In this document: piece by piece, positions 61,124 through 64,000 of the stretch
Numbering within the stretch: position 1 is the first letter of the stretch
Layout of the letters: each line of letters opens with the position of its first letter
NCBI RefSeq assembly: GCF_000422465.1
Contig: NZ_KE383842.1
Span: 951,845-1,015,844, forward strand
DNA length: 64,000 nt
From: Paenibacillus harenae DSM 16969
GTDB taxonomy: Bacteria; Bacillota; Bacilli; Paenibacillales; Paenibacillaceae
Reading direction: 5' to 3'
Program-made: the position numbers and the translations under genes
Notes under the pieces: model-generated
The model's input: only the letters and a program-made list of their open reading frames with translations
Database searches by the model: none
Told to the model about the DNA's origin: nothing

Positions 61124-62437
61124 ATGCTTTTTTATTTTATGGCCTTGTTTACTGCGGCTTTCATCGTATGGCTCAATAACCGGAACAATGAATCAAACAG
61201 GTGGGCCGCTTTCTTCTTGATCAGCGCGTCCGTTGGAGGGCTCACGGATTTATTGCGCGCAGGACATTGGCTGACGACAGCCGAAGTTTTGCAATTTTTG
61301 AATTACACGGTAACGCCTTATGCGGTGCTCGTCTTTAGCATCGTATACGCTGGGAAACGCCTCAATCGAGGCACACGGCGAAGCTTGAAGCTCTGGCTGA
61401 TACTGCCGGCTGTCCTCATGGCCATCCAGACGCTGCTTGTTCCGGATGAACGGTTATTTTTTATGCTGCTGCTCTTATGGAGCGCGCCTTATTATCTTGT
61501 ATCCTGTTGGCTTCTTACGGTTTCCTTCTGGAAAGAGCAGGATCCGAGGATTAAGCGAAGCCGGTTCATTACGTCGATTATTATCGTGCCGACACTGCTT
61601 GGGGTGCTTGTCTTTATTTATGTGGCGAAGGTTTTTTCTCCTAACTTCGAATTTTTCAATTACATTTCCGTATTCATCATTTATTCGCTCGGGCTGGCTC
61701 TGTTGTGCACATTCGTGTATGGCGTGCTGGGAGTAAGGCTCCGCATTGAACATGATCCGCTGGAAAGCGCGATGAAGGCGGTAAGCACGGGCACTACGAT
61801 GCTGAATCATACGATTAAGAATGAGATCGGCAAAATATCAATCAGCACCGAGAACTTAAAAGGAATGCTGCCGGACCAGAATGAACATACGCTGCAGCAT
61901 ATGCAAATTATTACGAATGCCACCCGTCATATGCTGGAGATGATGTCCCGCATCCATAGCCAAACGAAAGACATTATCCTCAAGGAAGAGCCAATCCGGC
62001 TTGACCGGTTATTGGATGCCTGTATCCGTCAGCATGAGGGATTGATGGAGAAGCAGGGGGTGCGGATAAGCGCGGACTATACGATCCGACCGGTTATTTT
62101 ATGCGATCCGATCCATATGAGCGAAGCTATCGGCAATGTCTTGATGAATGCTTGTGAAGCCATGCCGGGCGGGGGCTTAATCGAGATTTGCCTGGAGCCT
62201 CATAAGAGTGGCCTGGAGTTGTCTATACTGGACAACGGCGTCGGCATCGCAGACGATAAGCTTGGCCAAGTGTTCGAGCCGTTCTACAGCAGCGGCAAAG
62301 GAGGACGTAATTTCGGGCTAGGCTTATCCTATGTATATAACGTGATGCAGAAAAGCGGCGGGAACGTAGCGTTAGCCGGAAGGGATAGCGGAGGAACGAG
62401 GGTTTCGTTTTTCTGGCCGCGCAAAAAAGTCATTTGA
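61124..62437 (+). CDS. Sensor histidine kinase with 6-7 N-terminal TM helices
   Basis: A 437-residue kinase. Residues 1-205 hold about six or seven TM helices as a membrane sensor. The phospho-acceptor His is in MLNHTIKNEIGKI (about residue 228), followed by a HATPase_c domain with N box NVLMNACEAMPGG, G1 ILDNGVGIADDK and G2 GRNFGLGLSYVYNVMQ. It pairs with the LuxR-type regulator 25 bases downstream. The signal is unknown. Confidence 0.9.
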   Translation: MLFYFMALFTAAFIVWLNNRNNESNRWAAFFLISASVGGLTDLLRAGHWLTTAEVLQFLNYTVTPYAVLVFSIVYAGKRLNRGTRRSLKLWLILPAVLMAIQTLLVPDERLFFMLLLLWSAPYYLVSCWLLTVSFWKEQDPRIKRSRFITSIIIVPTLLGVLVFIYVAKVFSPNFEFFNYISVFIIYSLGLALLCTFVYGVLGVRLRIEHDPLESAMKAVSTGTTMLNHTIKNEIGKISISTENLKGMLPDQNEHTLQHMQIITNATRHMLEMMSRIHSQTKDIILKEEPIRLDRLLDACIRQHEGLMEKQGVRISADYTIRPVILCDPIHMSEAIGNVLMNACEAMPGGGLIEICLEPHKSGLELSILDNGVGIADDKLGQVFEPFYSSGKGGRNFGLGLSYVYNVMQKSGGNVALAGRDSGGTRVSFFWPRKKVI

Positions 62438-62462
62438 CGTTAGCTTAGGGAGTGAATTTTAC

Positions 62463-63104
62463 GTGAGTTCAATCAGAGTGTTCATGGTTGAGGATGACGC
62501 GGATTGGGTCAAGGCGCTCACGGCGTATTTGAACCGGGAGGAAGATTTGCTTGTCGTTGGTACGGCGGCCAATTCCGACGAAGCGTTAAGTCTGGCGAAG
62601 AGCATCCGTTTCGATATTGTGCTCATGGATATTCAACTTGCGGGAAGCGAGCTGGACGGCATCCGGACGGCCGTCATGCTGCATGAGCTTTCATCGGCCA
62701 AGATCATTATGCTTACCTCGCTGAACGACGAGCAATCCATGACGCAATCTTTTACGGCGGGGGCCGTTCAATATTTGGAGAAAACGCGATTTCAGGAGCT
62801 GCCGCAAGCGATCCGAACCGCTTATCACCATTCCGCGCCGATGGAAGCGCTGCTTAAGGAGCTGGCACGGCTGAAGCGCGAGGAGCAGCTCAAGGCATTG
62901 ACAGGCGCGGAGCGCGAGGTGTTCGAGCTGATCGAAGCCGGCTATACGCAGCCTCAGATCGAACGGAAGCTGTACAAAGCTGAAAGCACGCTCAAAAATC
63001 AGATCAACAAAATGCTGAAAAAATTCGGTGTGCGAAGCAGCAGGGAGGCCGTGGAAAAGGTGCGGCGGAAAGGGCTGTTTGAGCCGAGAAACAGAAAAGA
63101 ATAG
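62463..63104 (+). CDS. LuxR-type response regulator
   Basis: A 213-residue receiver plus HTH protein. The receiver (1-120) has EDDADW (acidic pair), the phospho-Asp in VLMDIQLAGSELDG, the Thr switch in IIMLTSLND and Lys in YLEKTRFQE. The LuxR HTH (about 140-205) is LTGAEREVFELIEAGYTQPQ and KKFGVRSSREAVEKV. Start is GTG 62463. Output genes of this system cannot be inferred. Confidence 0.93.
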   Translation: MSSIRVFMVEDDADWVKALTAYLNREEDLLVVGTAANSDEALSLAKSIRFDIVLMDIQLAGSELDGIRTAVMLHELSSAKIIMLTSLNDEQSMTQSFTAGAVQYLEKTRFQELPQAIRTAYHHSAPMEALLKELARLKREEQLKALTGAEREVFELIEAGYTQPQIERKLYKAESTLKNQINKMLKKFGVRSSREAVEKVRRKGLFEPRNRKE

Positions 63105-63119
63105 CGAAAGAATGTCGAA

Positions 63120-63147
63120 GGGGTACTACGAAATGTAGTACCCCTTT
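63120..63147 (+). terminator. Terminator after the response regulator
   Basis: GGGGTACTAC (63120-63129) pairs with GTAGTACCCC (63135-63144) over a GAAAT loop; only three T follow, so termination may be partial. Confidence 0.6.
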
Positions 63148-63227
63148 ACGTATTGTTCTACGAAAGTTGGAACTGCCGTTGGGCAAGCGCGGCGCGTACA
63201 ATAGCAGCAAGAGGAGGGGACGGGAGC

Positions 63228-63695
63228 ATGAAGGAAATCGCAACGGATGACCGGCAGTCCGCCATACTGCTTATTGACGGCCAATGCCTGCTCTGCAGCG
63301 CCATTACCCGATTCGTCGTTCAGAGGGACAGAAATAAACGGTTTCGATTTGCTTCGCTGCAATCGAAAGCCGGTAAACGGTACTTATTGGAATCGCAACT
63401 GCCGGTTGATGATTTCTATACCTTTGTCATGATTAAAGACGGCCGGACTTATACGAAATCGAATGCCGCGCTGCGCGTATTTCGTCAGCTGAACGGGCTG
63501 TGGCCGTTGCTTTATCTGTTGATCCTGACACCGGCTGCTATTCGGGACCGGGTATACGATGGGATCGCCGTACACCGTTACCGCTGGTTCGGAAAGTCGG
63601 ATACTTGTTTACTGCCGACGGCAGAAGAACGGGACCGATTTGTGAAGGACGGCATATTAGCGCCGGAGAAGGAGGAGGCTCAAGATGAAAAATAA
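63228..63695 (+). CDS. DCC-family thiol-disulfide oxidoreductase (DUF393)
   Basis: A 155-residue protein of the DCC (DUF393) family. DGQCLLCSAITRFVVQRD (about 18-35) is the family D-x2-C-x2-C signature. A hydrophobic segment (ALRVFRQLNGLWPLLYLLIL) is typical of the family. A thiol-redox role is assumed for the family but not proven. ATG 63228 follows AAGAGGAGG; its last 11 bases overlap the next start. Confidence 0.88.
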   Translation: MKEIATDDRQSAILLIDGQCLLCSAITRFVVQRDRNKRFRFASLQSKAGKRYLLESQLPVDDFYTFVMIKDGRTYTKSNAALRVFRQLNGLWPLLYLLILTPAAIRDRVYDGIAVHRYRWFGKSDTCLLPTAEERDRFVKDGILAPEKEEAQDEK

Positions 63696-64000
63696 GCCGG
63701 TTTATGTCGAACTGGATATAAATGCTTCACTCGAGGAGTTATGGGAGCGCACGCAGACGCCGGAGCTGCATGAGCAATGGGATCTTCGTTTCTCAGAAAT
63801 TCAATATTTGCCGAAGCCAGCCGAGGCGGAGCGCCAGAAATTTCTGTACCGGACGCGTATCGGGTTCGGCCTCCGCATCGAAGGGACCGGCGAAACGGGG
63901 AGCGAAACGGACGAGAAGAGCGGAGAGCGGCTCTCGACCTTAGCATTCGCTTCTGAGCAGAAGGTATCGCTTATTCGGCAAGGCGGCGGCTATTGGCAAT
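63685..64000 (+). CDS. SRPBCC-fold protein, 3'-truncated by window edge
   Basis: The first 105 codons of a gene that runs off the window. The N-terminus (VYVELDINASLEELWERTQ, then WDLRFSEIQYLP) has the start-related (SRPBCC/polyketide-cyclase-like) beginning: a beta strand followed by a helix with W-E-R-T. A ribosome site GGAGGAGG is 9 bases upstream. It overlaps the DCC-family gene, so the pair is co-translated. Family assignment is tentative as most of the protein is not visible. Confidence 0.6.
   Translation, partial: MKNKPVYVELDINASLEELWERTQTPELHEQWDLRFSEIQYLPKPAEAERQKFLYRTRIGFGLRIEGTGETGSETDEKSGERLSTLAFASEQKVSLIRQGGGYWQ

Overview
The window looks like chromosome from a spore-forming, low-to-mid-GC Bacillota, most likely a Paenibacillus-type organism. 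The reasons are the Shine-Dalgarno sites close to AAGGAGG, frequent TTG/GTG starts, a SleB-type cortex hydrolase, a Spo0F-like receiver, a YpdA-type bacillithiol-disulfide reductase, a Bacillus-style LexA box (GAAC-N4-GTTC) and an XerS recombinase. I see no rRNA, tRNA, CRISPR array or intact insertion sequence. The assignment is inference from gene content, not from a search.

Layout. 1-8.8 kb: the 3' part of a sensor kinase gene, a nitrilase-family amidase, two GNAT acetyltransferases and a PhnP-like hydrolase in one run; then a structured leader or small-RNA region, a MutS2 paralogue lacking its Smr domain, thiamine pyrophosphokinase, a TRIC channel and a small tyrosine phosphatase. 8.8-22.5 kb is housekeeping: esterase, pdhABCD, acyl-CoA thioesterase, thyA-folA, gltD, a membrane-anchored lysozyme-like protein and topB. 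22.5-31.2 kb: HAD phosphatase, two small orphan genes (one under two LexA boxes), orphan ABC ATPase, GNAT, an RsiV-like domain protein, a membrane-tethered Spo0F-like receiver, an amino-acid permease, MOSC protein, phosphotransferase and YdjC/ChbG deacetylase. 31.2-34.6 kb is a MoxR-DUF58-DUF4129 operon, followed by an HD phosphohydrolase.

35.7-42.1 kb is the most interesting stretch. A nitrilase-fold protein with an intact Glu-Lys-Cys triad overlaps a 1114-residue Rad50/SMC-like ATPase with a CxxC hook. Next is a two-TM protein with a macro-like (DUF6430, ThsA-like) domain, then a small nucleoside-deoxyribosyltransferase-fold protein. The set has the architecture of an anti-phage sensor, effector and nucleotide-signal module, but no TIR protein is present and it matches no named system that I can recall. 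42.2-45.1 kb is a visibly more AT-rich sulfur/redox island: a four-domain CoA-disulfide reductase-rhodanese-TusA-DsrE fusion and its ArsR regulator with a 20-bp palindromic operator.

45.1-53.6 kb is accessory and partly decaying. A TetR regulator and a DrrAB-type exporter share the same operator sequence. An ornithine-carbamoyltransferase-like gene sits behind ArgR-like palindromes. A transglutaminase-like gene and an SDR gene are each broken by a one-base frameshift. There are two alkylation-repair genes, an Amj remnant, and Bdr. 53.7-64 kb returns to conserved genes: XerS, the two-subunit Fe-S serine dehydratase, SleB-like hydrolase, DsbA-family oxidoreductase, 6-phosphogluconolactonase, a YdjO-like zinc ribbon, a two-component pair, a DCC-family protein and the start of an SRPBCC-domain gene cut by the window end.
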